Shown: positions 1 to 10,704, counted from the first letter of the stretch. The stretch: 64,000 nt of DNA from Chitinophagales bacterium (GCA_019694955.1 JAIBAX010000016.1:1-64000); one strand, 5' to 3'. The notes: generated by a model from the letters alone, not told the origin. Numbers and translations are program-made.

Positions 1-300
1 AAAGATGTTTTGCCTGGATAGATTCTTTTAGAACATTACTTATTCGTTTTGACACCCTTGATGATTCTTGGTTAAATTGGCATTATTTAGCATTCGCTTT
101 AATACTTCTTAAAGTTTAAACCAGTTCATCGTTAAAATTCAAATCTAAAATTACGAAATACTGTTTATCTTTTTCGCAGAAAGACAAGACAATCCAAAAT
201 CAACCATAAATTTATACCAGCTCTGGTAATCTAGACAAATTAAAGCCTTCTGACATTCCATCGCATCATATTTTCTTCCAATGTGAATTTCGGGGTTTAA
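1..300. other. intergenic / no gene recognised
   Basis: AT-rich stretch ahead of the 3' end of the minus-strand amidohydrolase gene. I found no convincing reading frame on either strand, no clear terminator hairpin and no repeat shared with the rest of the window. It could hold the 3' flank of a gene outside the window. Confidence 0.4.
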
Positions 301-1557
301 TTAAAACCCATATTTCTCTTGATACTTGTGATATAATTCCGTTTGGAAGTTTTCCGGATTTATTTCCTCCCCTTGCATAAATATTTTAAGAATTTTCGAG
401 GTTTTCATATTCAATACATCCCCTTCACTTACAAAAAGCGTAGCCTCTTTTCCTTGTTCAAGTGTGCCAACAGTAGCGTCTATTCCTAAAATTTTAGCCA
501 TGTCTCCAGTGATCGCTTGTAAGGCTTCTTCTTTTGTCAATCCGTAAGCAGCAGCAGTACCCGCAAAGAAAGGCAAATTTCTTGTTTGCCAGAAACCCTC
601 ACAACTCAACCCAAACAGCACGCCTTTTTCTTTCAATATCTTGGGCATCTTATACGGCAAATCTACATCCGCACCTGGGCGTGGTGGTAAATCATGTACA
701 TTGCTCAATACCACAGGTATATTATGTGTCTTTAACAAATCTGCTACCAAATAAGCTTCTGCTCCACCATAAATAATCGGTTTTAAGTCCTGTTTATCAC
801 AGAATGCAACCATATCGATAATTTCCTTGGCATTGTTAACATGTACATATAATTTAGCAACATCCGAAAATATAGGCTTCATCGCTTCAAAACCTAAGTT
901 CATATTTGCCATATTCGCAGTCAAATATGCTTTTGCATCCACCATGTACTTCTCTATCTTGCTAACAGCTGCCTCATAATCTTTAAAACTTCCGTCACTG
1001 CCGGCTACTTTTCCCGGCCACCATAGGTGTATGCCGTCGTCTGCCTTTAGCTGTGCATCCTCCCAATTCCAGCCATTTAAATGCATGATAGAAGAAGATC
1101 CGGAAATATACCCTCCTTGCGGTGTGGTTTGCGCCACCAATATGCCATTGGTTGTCAATGTTGGCAGCACTTTGCTGTCTGTATTAAACGCAATTAAAGC
1201 ACGAACACTTGGATGAAACTCGCCAACTTCATAATAATCTTCTGTAGCCCTGACAGCCTCCACTTCATCCAAACCAATAGTAGTATTGGCAGCAATGATT
1301 CCGGGATAAACATGCTTCCCATAAATATCTATGACTTTTTTCCCTTGAAGATTGATTTTTATTAAGGTAGCATCTGCTACCATGGTAATTGCTCCTTTCT
1401 CCAGACAAATCAATGTGTTTTCTATCACTTTGCCATTGCCTAAATGGGCATACCCTCCCATCAGGTAAATAGCCGTGTCCTGCCCGTAAGAACTGGTAAC
1501 TATTACTAATAATACGTTGAAAATGAACGATTTTATAAATGTGCTATTTGCTTTCAT
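301..1557 (-). CDS. exported amidohydrolase-like protein, metal site degenerate
   Basis: About 418 residues. An in-frame ATG lies further upstream, but the one at 1557 puts a good signal peptide first (Lys, hydrophobic core, then SYGQ) and leaves 10 nt after the previous gene's stop, so I prefer it. The fold is recognisable as imidazolonepropionase-like amidohydrolase: an N-terminal beta region, VYPGII at the barrel entry, and a C-terminal ILGIDATVGTLEQGKEATL segment. The usual HxH after the entry strand is replaced by AANTT, and I see neither the later conserved His at the PIIYGG strand nor the terminal Asp. It probably binds no canonical metal pair and may be a structural partner of the larger protein encoded just upstream in the same operon. 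The family is clear; the activity is doubtful. Confidence 0.75.
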   Translation of the reverse strand: MKANSTFIKSFIFNVLLVIVTSSYGQDTAIYLMGGYAHLGNGKVIENTLICLEKGAITMVADATLIKINLQGKKVIDIYGKHVYPGIIAANTTIGLDEVEAVRATEDYYEVGEFHPSVRALIAFNTDSKVLPTLTTNGILVAQTTPQGGYISGSSSIMHLNGWNWEDAQLKADDGIHLWWPGKVAGSDGSFKDYEAAVSKIEKYMVDAKAYLTANMANMNLGFEAMKPIFSDVAKLYVHVNNAKEIIDMVAFCDKQDLKPIIYGGAEAYLVADLLKTHNIPVVLSNVHDLPPRPGADVDLPYKMPKILKEKGVLFGLSCEGFWQTRNLPFFAGTAAAYGLTKEEALQAITGDMAKILGIDATVGTLEQGKEATLFVSEGDVLNMKTSKILKIFMQGEEINPENFQTELYHKYQEKYGF

Positions 1558-1567
1558 GTGTTTAGGT

Positions 1568-4540
1568 TTATTGTCCATCATAAATTTCCATATCATCACA
1601 GTGATAATTTTTTTCTTGCTTTACTACCGGGATATCTACAGGTGCGCCGGATTTTTTGTCAGCAATCATCTTTTGGATAATCCTTTCCCTTTCTTGCTGC
1701 ATCCAAGCCTGCATGGCTTTATCTTTTTCTGTATCAAAGTACTTAATACCATCCACGTATGTTTGTTCTGCTTTTGCATAAATAGAAAGTGGATTATCTG
1801 ACCATAGCACTAAATCTGCATCTTTCCCGGGAAGTATGCTTCCTGTGGTCTGATTGATGTGTAAAAGCTTTGCCGGATTTAGCGTTACCATTTTCCAAGC
1901 ATCTTCCTCTGACATCCCACAATACTTGATGCTTTTTGCCGCTTCTTGGTTTAATCTTCTTCCCATTTCGGCATCATCAGAATTAATAGCAGTTATAATA
2001 CCCATTTCATTCAAAATACACGGGTTTTGAGGAATCGCTTCGATTACCTCATATTTATAAGCCCACCAATCAGAAAAGGTAGAAGCACCGACCCCGTGCT
2101 TTTTCATAATATCTGCAACCTTATATCCTTCCAAAATATGCGTAAATGTATTGATATTGAAATGAAAATGCTCTGCTACCTTCATCAACATGTTTATTTC
2201 GGATTGAACGTAAGAATGACAAGTGATAAAGCGTTGTTTATTAAGCACTTCTGCTAAGGCTTGTAACTCCAAGTCTACCCGATGGTTTGGGTTCTTATTA
2301 TATTCCTGTGCTTGCGTAAAATAGTCCATATAAACCTGCTCAACACCCATTCTTGTTTGTGGGAAACGCTCGGTTTGCCTATCACCCCAATTCGATTGCT
2401 TCACATTTTCTCCTAGGGCAAATTTTATAAAACCGGGTGCGCTTTTCATCTTCATTTCCTCTGGACTTAAACCCCATCGAAGCTTAATAATTGCCGACTG
2501 ACCACCTATCGGATTGGCGGAACCATGCAATAATTGTGAAATCACAACTCCTCCCGATAGCTGCCTATAAATATTTATATCTGAACAATTTACGACATCG
2601 CCAATCCTCACTTCTGCAGAACTGGATTGCGTTCCTTCATTTACTCCCCCGGAAACCGCTATATGTGAGTGTTCATCGATAATTCCCGATGTAAGATGTT
2701 TGCCTGTAGCATCAACGATGACAGCATTTCCCGAAGGAAGGTTTTTCCCAATTGAAACAATCTTCCCATTGTCAATCAATACATCTGTTTCCTGTAAAAT
2801 TCCTTGTGATTCATTTGTCCAAACTGTTGCATTCTTAAACAATACTTTTTTTGCCATCGGTTTCTCCGTCCAGCCATATGCTACAAAAGGAAATATTACT
2901 TCACCGATTACCGGAGTTTCCTTTTTCTGTTCTTCTTTACCTTTGTCTGCAGATTTACATGCGCTGGTATCTGTTCCGATATAATTGATGGAAGTCTGTA
3001 TATAATCGCCATTGGAAAATGCAGACCATCCTGCATAATTCGACCCGCTTTTCCACCCATAAAACCTTGTATAGCCTTTTATAGCTGCTGAATCCGGAAA
3101 CCTGAAGGACATTTGAAGATCTTTCGGTGTAACTAAAAGGTCTATATCTATTTCAGTGCTGTCTTGCATCTTTAGCTTACTTCCACCTTTTTCATTTAAA
3201 ATCATCTCTGCGGAATAATCGCTCGACAGGAACATATATTTCCCACAGATAGACTGCTCTTCGAATGGTTGGAGGATATGCTGCTCTCCGGCAATCCAGT
3301 TCTGATAAACTTGAAACGTATCTGTAAACAAAGGTCCCTTACAAATGATGAAATTCGCCAGAAAGTCCTTTTGAATCCTTCCCAGTTGATTATCAACGCC
3401 TAATGCTTTCGCAGGTGTATAGGTAAGCGCCTTGATGGCTTCTGAAACGGGAAGTCCGTTTTTCACTTGCTTGGTAACACTTGACAAAAAGTCATTTGCA
3501 TCCTTCATATCTGAAGAAGTAATGATAAATGGTATTTTTGCCTGAAATAATTTAGATAAATTATACGGTGCCAACTCCCAATGCTTTAGTTCTGACAGGC
3601 TGGCTTTGTCTGCATCTAAAGGATTTTCTACATCCAATGTTTTAGGAAGTTGTACGGGAACAATCAGCGTGGCGTTGGTTTTTTTAATTTCTTCTATGCG
3701 TTGGTATTCATTTCCAGCTCCTTTGATAACATATTGTATGCTAAACTCATCTCCTATCTTGTCTGCGCGTAAGATATTTTCCCAACCACCGGCTTCAAAT
3801 ACTGTTGGCAAAGTCAACAAGTGATTCCATGCTTCCAAAGAAAGGTTTTTTTCTGTGGGATTTTTTGCATACCATTGACCATCATAATACGTTTGACGAA
3901 GCAATGCGACCATACCCATAAGTGAACTGGGATAATCTTGCGTGGAAGCGCCTCTTCTGAATGCAAGTTGATTAGAAGCTTCCGTTTTCAGAATGACTTC
4001 ATGTGGTGATTTGTTGGCTAAAGTTACCAAAACACCACTGCCACGAGATATGCCGTCGTTTACATGGGTTAAAACAACGCCGAAACCGTTAGATATGAAC
4101 GATTTAGACTGATCAGCGTTTGGTATAAAAACGTCTGCTGCCTTTGTTTCGGGCTTTAAGGATTCGTTCCAATGATAGGCGCCTTGCTTTTCTGATAAAA
4201 ATTGTGGCCCTTCAAAGCCGGGTTTGTTCTTTTTTGGAATTTCAATGCCATAGGTAGCATAGGTTTCTATAAAGGATGGATACACATAGCTTCCGAGAAC
4301 ATCCACAATAATAGCATCCTTAACCACCGCATTTCCTGTTTGCACCGATATAATCTTTCCTTTGTCAATTAATATTGAACCATCTATGGGTTGTTGGTCG
4401 AATGCTGTAACAATCTTTGCGTTTATAATCAGGTATTTCTCCTGTCGATGATCAGAAATTCCATTAATAGGAAACGTTTCTTGACTTTTTAATTCGAAGC
4501 AAAAAAGAAGTACAAGAAAAAACAATATGCTTTGTTTCAT
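1568..4540 (-). CDS. exported two-domain amidohydrolase
   Basis: 990 residues with an N-terminal signal peptide (MKQSILFFLVLLFCF, ending near SQE), so it is periplasmic or surface-exposed. It contains two amidohydrolase-like halves. The first, roughly residues 30-430, keeps the fold signature VYPSFIETYATYG but lacks HxH. The second, roughly 560-970, looks competent: HSH near residue 623, a His near 775 (TCHSY), a His near 801 (THILEG), an Asp near 853 (NSDDAE), and a C-terminal GSILPGKDADLVLW. This is the ligand order of metal-dependent imidazolonepropionase/dipeptidase-type enzymes. The substrate cannot be read from sequence. Co-transcribed with the smaller homologue downstream (10 nt gap). 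Confidence 0.85.
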   Translation of the reverse strand: MKQSILFFLVLLFCFELKSQETFPINGISDHRQEKYLIINAKIVTAFDQQPIDGSILIDKGKIISVQTGNAVVKDAIIVDVLGSYVYPSFIETYATYGIEIPKKNKPGFEGPQFLSEKQGAYHWNESLKPETKAADVFIPNADQSKSFISNGFGVVLTHVNDGISRGSGVLVTLANKSPHEVILKTEASNQLAFRRGASTQDYPSSLMGMVALLRQTYYDGQWYAKNPTEKNLSLEAWNHLLTLPTVFEAGGWENILRADKIGDEFSIQYVIKGAGNEYQRIEEIKKTNATLIVPVQLPKTLDVENPLDADKASLSELKHWELAPYNLSKLFQAKIPFIITSSDMKDANDFLSSVTKQVKNGLPVSEAIKALTYTPAKALGVDNQLGRIQKDFLANFIICKGPLFTDTFQVYQNWIAGEQHILQPFEEQSICGKYMFLSSDYSAEMILNEKGGSKLKMQDSTEIDIDLLVTPKDLQMSFRFPDSAAIKGYTRFYGWKSGSNYAGWSAFSNGDYIQTSINYIGTDTSACKSADKGKEEQKKETPVIGEVIFPFVAYGWTEKPMAKKVLFKNATVWTNESQGILQETDVLIDNGKIVSIGKNLPSGNAVIVDATGKHLTSGIIDEHSHIAVSGGVNEGTQSSSAEVRIGDVVNCSDINIYRQLSGGVVISQLLHGSANPIGGQSAIIKLRWGLSPEEMKMKSAPGFIKFALGENVKQSNWGDRQTERFPQTRMGVEQVYMDYFTQAQEYNKNPNHRVDLELQALAEVLNKQRFITCHSYVQSEINMLMKVAEHFHFNINTFTHILEGYKVADIMKKHGVGASTFSDWWAYKYEVIEAIPQNPCILNEMGIITAINSDDAEMGRRLNQEAAKSIKYCGMSEEDAWKMVTLNPAKLLHINQTTGSILPGKDADLVLWSDNPLSIYAKAEQTYVDGIKYFDTEKDKAMQAWMQQERERIIQKMIADKKSGAPVDIPVVKQEKNYHCDDMEIYDGQ

Positions 4541-4560
4541 AGAATTATTTATGATGGTTA

Positions 4561-4568
4561 CAAAGGTA
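4561..4568 (-). promoter_or_regulatory. -7 box for amidohydrolase operon
   Basis: Minus-strand TACCTTTG matches the Bacteroidota -7 consensus TAnnTTTG, 20 nt ahead of the ATG at 4540. A TTTG lies 15 nt upstream, shorter than the usual spacing of about 19. Confidence 0.5.
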
Positions 4569-4604
4569 GCTGTATTTTTAATTCAAACAACATTTCGTAT
4601 TGAA

Positions 4605-4776
4605 CCCAGAAAAAGTGTTAGAAATTTACTGCAAGAAAATTCTACTTCATATCTATTTCTGTACTCATTTTTCTGTCCTCAACGTAGTTATACTACGTCT
4701 GCGGGAGAAAAATTCCGTGCCTCATAGCTATTTTGTATAATTTCCTTTCGTCACAAAGTCCAACGCTTTTTCTGGG
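4605..4776. repeat. MITE-like inverted-repeat element, copy A
   Basis: 172 bp bounded by CCCAGAAAAAGTGTTAGA and its imperfect inverse (16 of 18 positions). It is flanked on both sides by TTGAA (4600-4604 and 4777-4781), a likely 5-bp target-site duplication. The centre carries ACGTAG-TTATA-CTACGT inside a longer imperfect palindrome. There is no open frame of note. A second copy, about 90% identical by eye and in the same orientation, lies at 60097-60269. It sits in the divergent promoter region between the amidohydrolase operon and leuB. Confidence 0.8.
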
Positions 4777-4828
4777 TTGAACATGGAAACACAACATAAT
4801 ATTAAAATGAATATGTGAATAGGTTTGG

Positions 4829-4836
4829 TATTTTTG
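4829..4836 (+). promoter_or_regulatory. -7 box for leuB
   Basis: TATTTTTG fits TAnnTTTG and ends 17 nt before the ATG at 4854. It lies downstream of the alternative GTG start at 4815, which argues that 4854 is the real start. No clear TTTG -33 element was seen. Confidence 0.55.
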
Positions 4837-4853
4837 AATTTCAATTATTGGTT

Positions 4854-5918
4854 ATGAAAAAAATAGCGGTTTTACCTGGTGATGGCATTGGTCCGGAAGT
4901 TATAGATCAGGCATTAAAGGTGTTAGAAGTTGTAAATCAACGTTTAGAGTGCGGTTTTGAGTATGAAAGGGCTTTAGTGGGTGCTGCTGCTATCGATGCT
5001 GTCGGCAACCCTTATCCGGAAGAAACACATCAAATTTGTATAGCTTGTGATGCTATTTTATTTGGCGCCATTGGTGATCCTAAATATGATAACAATCCAA
5101 AAGCGACTATACGTCCTGAACAAGGGTTGTTGGCTATGCGCAGTGCATTGGGTTTGTATGCCAATATCCGCCCGGTAAAAAGCTATGATGCCTTATTGGA
5201 GAGCTCCCCATTAAAAAATCATATCGTTAAAGACGTTGATTTTGTGGTGGTTAGAGAATTAATAGGTGGAATTTATTTTGGCAAGCCTCGTGGAAGGGCG
5301 GAAGATGGAAAATCTGCTTTTGACACCTGTACTTATTCTTATGATGAAATCTTACGGGTAACAAAGAAAGCTTTTGAACTGGCAAAAATGCGCAGAAAAA
5401 AAGTTACCCTCCTAGATAAAGCAAATGTATTAGCGACATCGCGGTTGTGGAGAGAGGTTGTGGCAGAATATGCTGGTATGCATCCCGAAATTGAAGTGGA
5501 TTATCAATTTATTGATAGTGGTGCTATGCATGTCATCCAAAAACCGCGCACATTCGATGTAATTCTTACGGAAAACCTTTTTGGAGATATCATTTCTGAT
5601 GAGGCTTCCGTAATTGCAGGTTCTTTAGGTATCTTACCCTCGGCTTCCATTGGAGATACCGCAGCACTATATGAACCCATACACGGTTCTTACCCACAAG
5701 CCGCCGGACAAAATAGGGCCAACCCTTTGGCAACCATCTTGTCTGCAGCAATGATGTTGGATTATTCTTTTAAAATGCCGGATGCGGCTAAAGCCATTGA
5801 AAAAGCGGTAGACAAAGCCATCAACGAAGGCTTCGTAACTGAAGACATCAATAATGGCAAATATGGCACAAAAGAAGTCGGAGACAAAGTGGCAGAATTT
5901 ACAGGGCTCTATCTATAA
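4854..5918 (+). CDS. leuB: 3-isopropylmalate dehydrogenase
   Basis: 354 residues. Cytosolic enzyme of leucine biosynthesis that oxidatively decarboxylates 3-isopropylmalate with NAD+. Family signatures are complete: MKKIAVLPGDGIGPEV at the N-terminus, IRPEQGLLAMR, the ELIGGIYFG loop, LLDKANVLATSRLWR, and ENLFGDIISDEAS followed by HGSYPQAAG for metal and NAD binding. The length is typical. The start was chosen because it begins exactly at the conserved beta strand and sits 17 nt after a -7 box; a GTG-initiated version from 4815 would begin upstream of that box. No other leu/ilv genes are nearby. An acetyltransferase follows after 9 nt. Confidence 0.97.
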   Translation: MKKIAVLPGDGIGPEVIDQALKVLEVVNQRLECGFEYERALVGAAAIDAVGNPYPEETHQICIACDAILFGAIGDPKYDNNPKATIRPEQGLLAMRSALGLYANIRPVKSYDALLESSPLKNHIVKDVDFVVVRELIGGIYFGKPRGRAEDGKSAFDTCTYSYDEILRVTKKAFELAKMRRKKVTLLDKANVLATSRLWREVVAEYAGMHPEIEVDYQFIDSGAMHVIQKPRTFDVILTENLFGDIISDEASVIAGSLGILPSASIGDTAALYEPIHGSYPQAAGQNRANPLATILSAAMMLDYSFKMPDAAKAIEKAVDKAINEGFVTEDINNGKYGTKEVGDKVAEFTGLYL

Positions 5919-5927
5919 ATACCGATA

Positions 5928-6548
5928 ATGAGTTTGCATCGGGTTTATAAGATTGAAACAGAAAGGCTCTTGATTCGTTGTTATGATCCGGAAGATGCAT
6001 CACAGTTTCATTCTGCCATTACACAAAGCCTTGAACACCTCTTACCATGGATGCCTTGGGCAAAAGATGAACCAACTGATATTGAAACAAAAATAAATTT
6101 GCTGCGTACTTTTCGAGGAAATTTTGATCTTGGAAAGGATTATCCACTTGGAATTTTTACTAAGGAAACGCAAAAATTTATTGGCTCTACCGGATTTCAT
6201 ATTCGCTCTGATGAAGAAAAAACAAGAGAAATAGGATATTGGTTACATGTAGATTATATTAATTGTGGGTTTGCGATGGAAGCAGTTTCTGCATTGATTC
6301 AAGTGGGATTTTTGTTGGAAGGTTTGGAAAATATCGATATCTTCTGCCATATAGAAAATACCAGAAGTCAAGGGATACCTAAAAAATTGGGATTTACCTT
6401 AAATAGTATAAAAGAGAAAAAAGATGTCTCCGAGAATATACAAAGCATAATGCAATGGAGAATGGATAAGACATCATTTTTTGAGCATCAAAAAAGATAT
6501 CTTAAAATACATGCTTTCGATATCGTAGGAAGACCAATCCCTTTATAA
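5928..6548 (+). CDS. GNAT-family N-acetyltransferase (RimJ/RimL type)
   Basis: 206 residues, 9 nt after leuB and therefore probably co-transcribed. It resembles the Acetyltransf_3 branch: ETERLLIRCYDPEDA at the N-terminus, LGIFTKETQKFIGSTGFH, the REIGYWLHVDYINCGFAMEA acetyl-CoA strand and loop, and IENTRSQGIPKKLGF in place of the usual NxxSxxVxEKLGF helix. Family members acetylate ribosomal-protein N-termini, antibiotics or small amines; the substrate here is unknown. A C-terminal tail of about 25 residues follows the core domain and shows no recognisable motif. Nothing suggests a link to leucine synthesis beyond position. Confidence 0.85.
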   Translation: MSLHRVYKIETERLLIRCYDPEDASQFHSAITQSLEHLLPWMPWAKDEPTDIETKINLLRTFRGNFDLGKDYPLGIFTKETQKFIGSTGFHIRSDEEKTREIGYWLHVDYINCGFAMEAVSALIQVGFLLEGLENIDIFCHIENTRSQGIPKKLGFTLNSIKEKKDVSENIQSIMQWRMDKTSFFEHQKRYLKIHAFDIVGRPIPL

Positions 6549-6578
6549 ATATGGAACTATTGACTTTTGCATTAGAAA

Positions 6579-6704
6579 AATAATTATTTTTAAAAAATCG
6601 CCTTCAATATCTACAACTGTATAACAACTTTGCATCCTTAGTGCCTTCTTTGGGAAACTTGTGATACAATGCTATATCACAAAGCTCCACAGAGAAGCAC
6701 GAAG
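6579..6704. repeat. dispersed-type intergenic repeat, unit 1 of tandem pair
   Basis: First of two direct repeats offset by 145 bp. Each holds ATCGCCTTCAATATCTACAA, a TTAGTGCCTTCTTTGG tract, and a hairpin TTGTGATA-(8 nt)-TATCACAA (6659-6682 here). Similar CACTAAG/CACAGAG-type sequences are, as I recall, scattered in intergenic DNA of this phylum. It lies between the acetyltransferase gene and guaB, which converge here. Confidence 0.75.
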
Positions 6705-6723
6705 AAATATGCCAATTCATCTG

Positions 6724-6848
6724 AATAAATTATTTTTAAAAATCGCCTTCAATATCTACAACTGTATAACAGCTTTGCGTTCTTAGTGCCTTCTTTGGAA
6801 AACTTGTGATACAATGCTATATCACAATGCACACAGAGAAGCTCGAAG
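6724..6848. repeat. dispersed-type intergenic repeat, unit 2 of tandem pair
   Basis: Second copy of the unit at 6579. The hairpin TTGTGATA/TATCACAA is unchanged at 6804-6827, while scattered substitutions lie outside it. The two units diverge after the CGAAG near their ends. Confidence 0.75.
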
Positions 6849-6925
6849 TTACACGAAGAATAATGCTGAAACTAAAACGGTCATTGGTGAGAATATACAA
6901 AAATCGCTGTATGCAATACGTACTA

Positions 6926-8440
<1,515 letters not shown>

Positions 8441-8456
8441 TCAAAAATATATAGAT

Positions 8457-8486
8457 AAAAAAAGGGCTATGTATTGCACATAGCCC
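8457..8486 (-). terminator. intrinsic terminator after bcp
   Basis: On the minus strand a 9-bp perfect stem (GGGCTATGT with ACATAGCCC, loop of 5) is followed by a run of T. It lies 25 nt past the bcp stop and upstream of the guaB promoter. Confidence 0.85.
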
Positions 8487-8510
8487 CAAAATAAAAAAAC
8501 CCCTCTATCT

Positions 8511-8972
8511 TTAAACACTCAATTCTTCGAGAATCTGTTGTGTACTATTGTCTACCGATACTTTTGTAATCTTATGCAATATTAAACCTTTTTCATCAAT
8601 AATAAAAGTGGTTCTTAAAATTCCTTCGTACTCTTTACCCATAAACTTTTTCTTTCCCCAAACAAAATACTTGTTTGCTATACTTTTATCGGTATCTGCC
8701 AATAATGTAAATGGCAAAGAAAATTTTTCAATAAATTTTTGATGTTTCTTTTCTGCGTCCGGACTAACTCCTAAAACGACAAAACCCTTGTCTTCCAGCT
8801 CTGTGTGATGGTCTCTGAAATTGCAAGCTTCCTTCGTACATCCGGGGGTGTCATCCTTGGGATAAAAATATAAAATGACTTTCTTTCCCAAAAAATCGGA
8901 GAGCCTTACTGTTTTTCCATTCTGATCCGTAGTAGTAAAATCCGGAGCAATCATTCCTTTTTCTAGTGACAT
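8511..8972 (-). CDS. bcp: thioredoxin-dependent peroxiredoxin, BCP/PrxQ type
   Basis: 153 residues. Reduces hydrogen peroxide and organic hydroperoxides in the cytosol using thioredoxin. The peroxidatic Cys45 sits in the DTPGCTKEACNF motif, with the putative resolving Cys50 five residues later, the classic PrxQ arrangement. APDF near residue 10 and the LLADTDKSIANKYFVWG segment complete the family pattern. Length is standard. Last gene of a minus-strand run (symporter, LOG protein, M23 peptidase, bcp) and followed by a strong terminator. One nucleotide separates it from the M23 gene, which implies co-transcription. Confidence 0.95.
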   Translation of the reverse strand: MSLEKGMIAPDFTTTDQNGKTVRLSDFLGKKVILYFYPKDDTPGCTKEACNFRDHHTELEDKGFVVLGVSPDAEKKHQKFIEKFSLPFTLLADTDKSIANKYFVWGKKKFMGKEYEGILRTTFIIDEKGLILHKITKVSVDNSTQQILEELSV

Positions 8973-8973
8973 A

Positions 8974-10704
8974 TTATACTTTAAATACTTGTTTTAATCT
9001 CTTTTCGTTCTTCCTTTCATCTGTAACAACAATTTCTAATTTATGTTCTCCTTTTGTGCAATTTTCATCAAAAAAATATTTTAACAGATCTTTCTTAGCA
9101 TCATACTCCATCAATACCCATTTTCCATCAATAAATCCATTGAAGGAAGCGATTCCAGAGAGGATGTCTTTTGCCTCAATTGCGATATAGTTTCCCTTAA
9201 ATCGTTGATTTTTAACGTCTAAATTTATGAACTTTACTGTTGGCGCCAATGTATCCAGAGCAACATAATACTTGCCGACGTTTCTAAATTTTGCCTTTAA
9301 TCTGCTGCCTTCCCAAACGGTGGGTAGCCCTCTATCATTTCCTTCAAAGTTTCTGTAAACAATTAGAGCCTTATCGCGGTACTTATCTGCTACCTGAAAT
9401 GGTTCTACATACATATAATTATATATGTGCAAAGGCAAGTATGTGTGGTGGATCTGATGTATATTTGAATATGCTCCCTTTATCAAGGAGATATCTAAAT
9501 TGGAATAGATTAAATTGACATTATCATAAAAAGTACCTGGTTCGAAATCAATTTCTATTCCCGGTCTTTTTAGTAAAGTGGATTTTTCAGGACCGTAATT
9601 AAACACCAACGGCTTTCGAAGATAAGGAACGGCTTTAACTGAAGCTACTAATGTACTTTTATTGCCATTAACATCTGCAACAGATATGGTGATTTTTGCG
9701 GAATCGTTTTTTTGAAGATATATGTAGCCGTTGTCTTTCAACGATATATAATTAAGCAAGCGGTTTCCGGGGAGTTTAAACAGGTGATAAAAATTACCTT
9801 TGTTTTTTTCCTTCTCCCGATAATCCATAAATGCATTGATATAGCGTGTTTGGTCAAAATCCAGTTCTTCTGCATTCCATTTAAACATTAAAATGCTGTC
9901 TTTATACATTTCAATGCTATAGACTCCGTTTACACCATTAGAACCATTCGTTTGATCGGTAGTGTTCACGGATATACCAAAAAAGCCTTCTCCTACTATG
10001 GTTCCGGAAAGACGATAATCACCGGTACTCTTCAAAACCGGAACATATGCCTTTCCTTCCTCTGCGTAGTATGAATCGTTGAGGTTATAAAATTTAACTG
10101 TTTTAATAATCGGTTTTATATTATCATGCATTTTTATCCCAAATAGCAAGGGATTTAAAGCATGCTCGGTTTTTGTGTCCCTAATTTCAAAATGGAGATG
10201 CGGTCCACCGGAAGAACCGGTATTTCCGGAATATGCAATTATTTCGCCTTTCTTTACCGGAAGCATGCCATTGTTGGGATAGATTTCTATTTCAAATTTC
10301 TTTTGTTTGTACTGCTCGGCTCTAATATATTTTTCGAGTGTTGGATTAAACTTTTCCAGATGCGCATATACCGTGGTATAACCATTAGGATGGGAAATGT
10401 ACAATGCTTTTCCATAGCCGACAGCACTTATTTTTATTCTAGAAATAAAACCATCTGCACATGCTAGTACATGCTGACCTGTTTTTTCATTTGTGCCAAT
10501 ATCTAAACCGGAATGAAAATGGTCAGACCGGAGTTCACAGAACGTGCCGGCCGGTGAAATTGGAATCGCTAACGGTGAGGAAAAATAGTTCTGTGGGTAA
10601 CTGTTTTTTTCCTTCCCGAAGGAGTCTTTCCCGTAAAAATACAATAAAGAAAAGAAGAAAAGTATTTTAGAAGTTTGGCTTAAACTCATGTGAAGTATCT
10701 TCAT
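8974..10704 (-). CDS. M23-family (LytM-type) metallopeptidase, exported
   Basis: About 576 residues. The first part contains a hydrophobic signal segment (KILFFFSLLYFYG). The peptidase domain follows within the first 200 residues: HSGLDIGT supplies the first His and Asp zinc ligands and HLHFEIRD the HxH. The remaining 370 residues look like beta-rich, Ig-like modules with no motif I can name. Likely a cell-wall hydrolase or a regulator of one, in the periplasm. Start is uncertain: ATGs at 10743, 10704 and 10689 are in frame. 10704 gives a Lys near the N-terminus and modest overlap with the LOG gene. Confidence 0.85.
   Translation of the reverse strand: MKILHMSLSQTSKILFFFSLLYFYGKDSFGKEKNSYPQNYFSSPLAIPISPAGTFCELRSDHFHSGLDIGTNEKTGQHVLACADGFISRIKISAVGYGKALYISHPNGYTTVYAHLEKFNPTLEKYIRAEQYKQKKFEIEIYPNNGMLPVKKGEIIAYSGNTGSSGGPHLHFEIRDTKTEHALNPLLFGIKMHDNIKPIIKTVKFYNLNDSYYAEEGKAYVPVLKSTGDYRLSGTIVGEGFFGISVNTTDQTNGSNGVNGVYSIEMYKDSILMFKWNAEELDFDQTRYINAFMDYREKEKNKGNFYHLFKLPGNRLLNYISLKDNGYIYLQKNDSAKITISVADVNGNKSTLVASVKAVPYLRKPLVFNYGPEKSTLLKRPGIEIDFEPGTFYDNVNLIYSNLDISLIKGAYSNIHQIHHTYLPLHIYNYMYVEPFQVADKYRDKALIVYRNFEGNDRGLPTVWEGSRLKAKFRNVGKYYVALDTLAPTVKFINLDVKNQRFKGNYIAIEAKDILSGIASFNGFIDGKWVLMEYDAKKDLLKYFFDENCTKGEHKLEIVVTDERKNEKRLKQVFKV

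Noticed and set aside
1031-1216. Numerous 60-120 codon frames opposite real genes
   Set aside because: They lie fully within well-supported coding sequences and lack motifs or promoters.
4815-4853. Upstream GTG start for leuB
   Set aside because: It lies before the -7 box at 4829 and adds residues not found before the conserved N-terminus.
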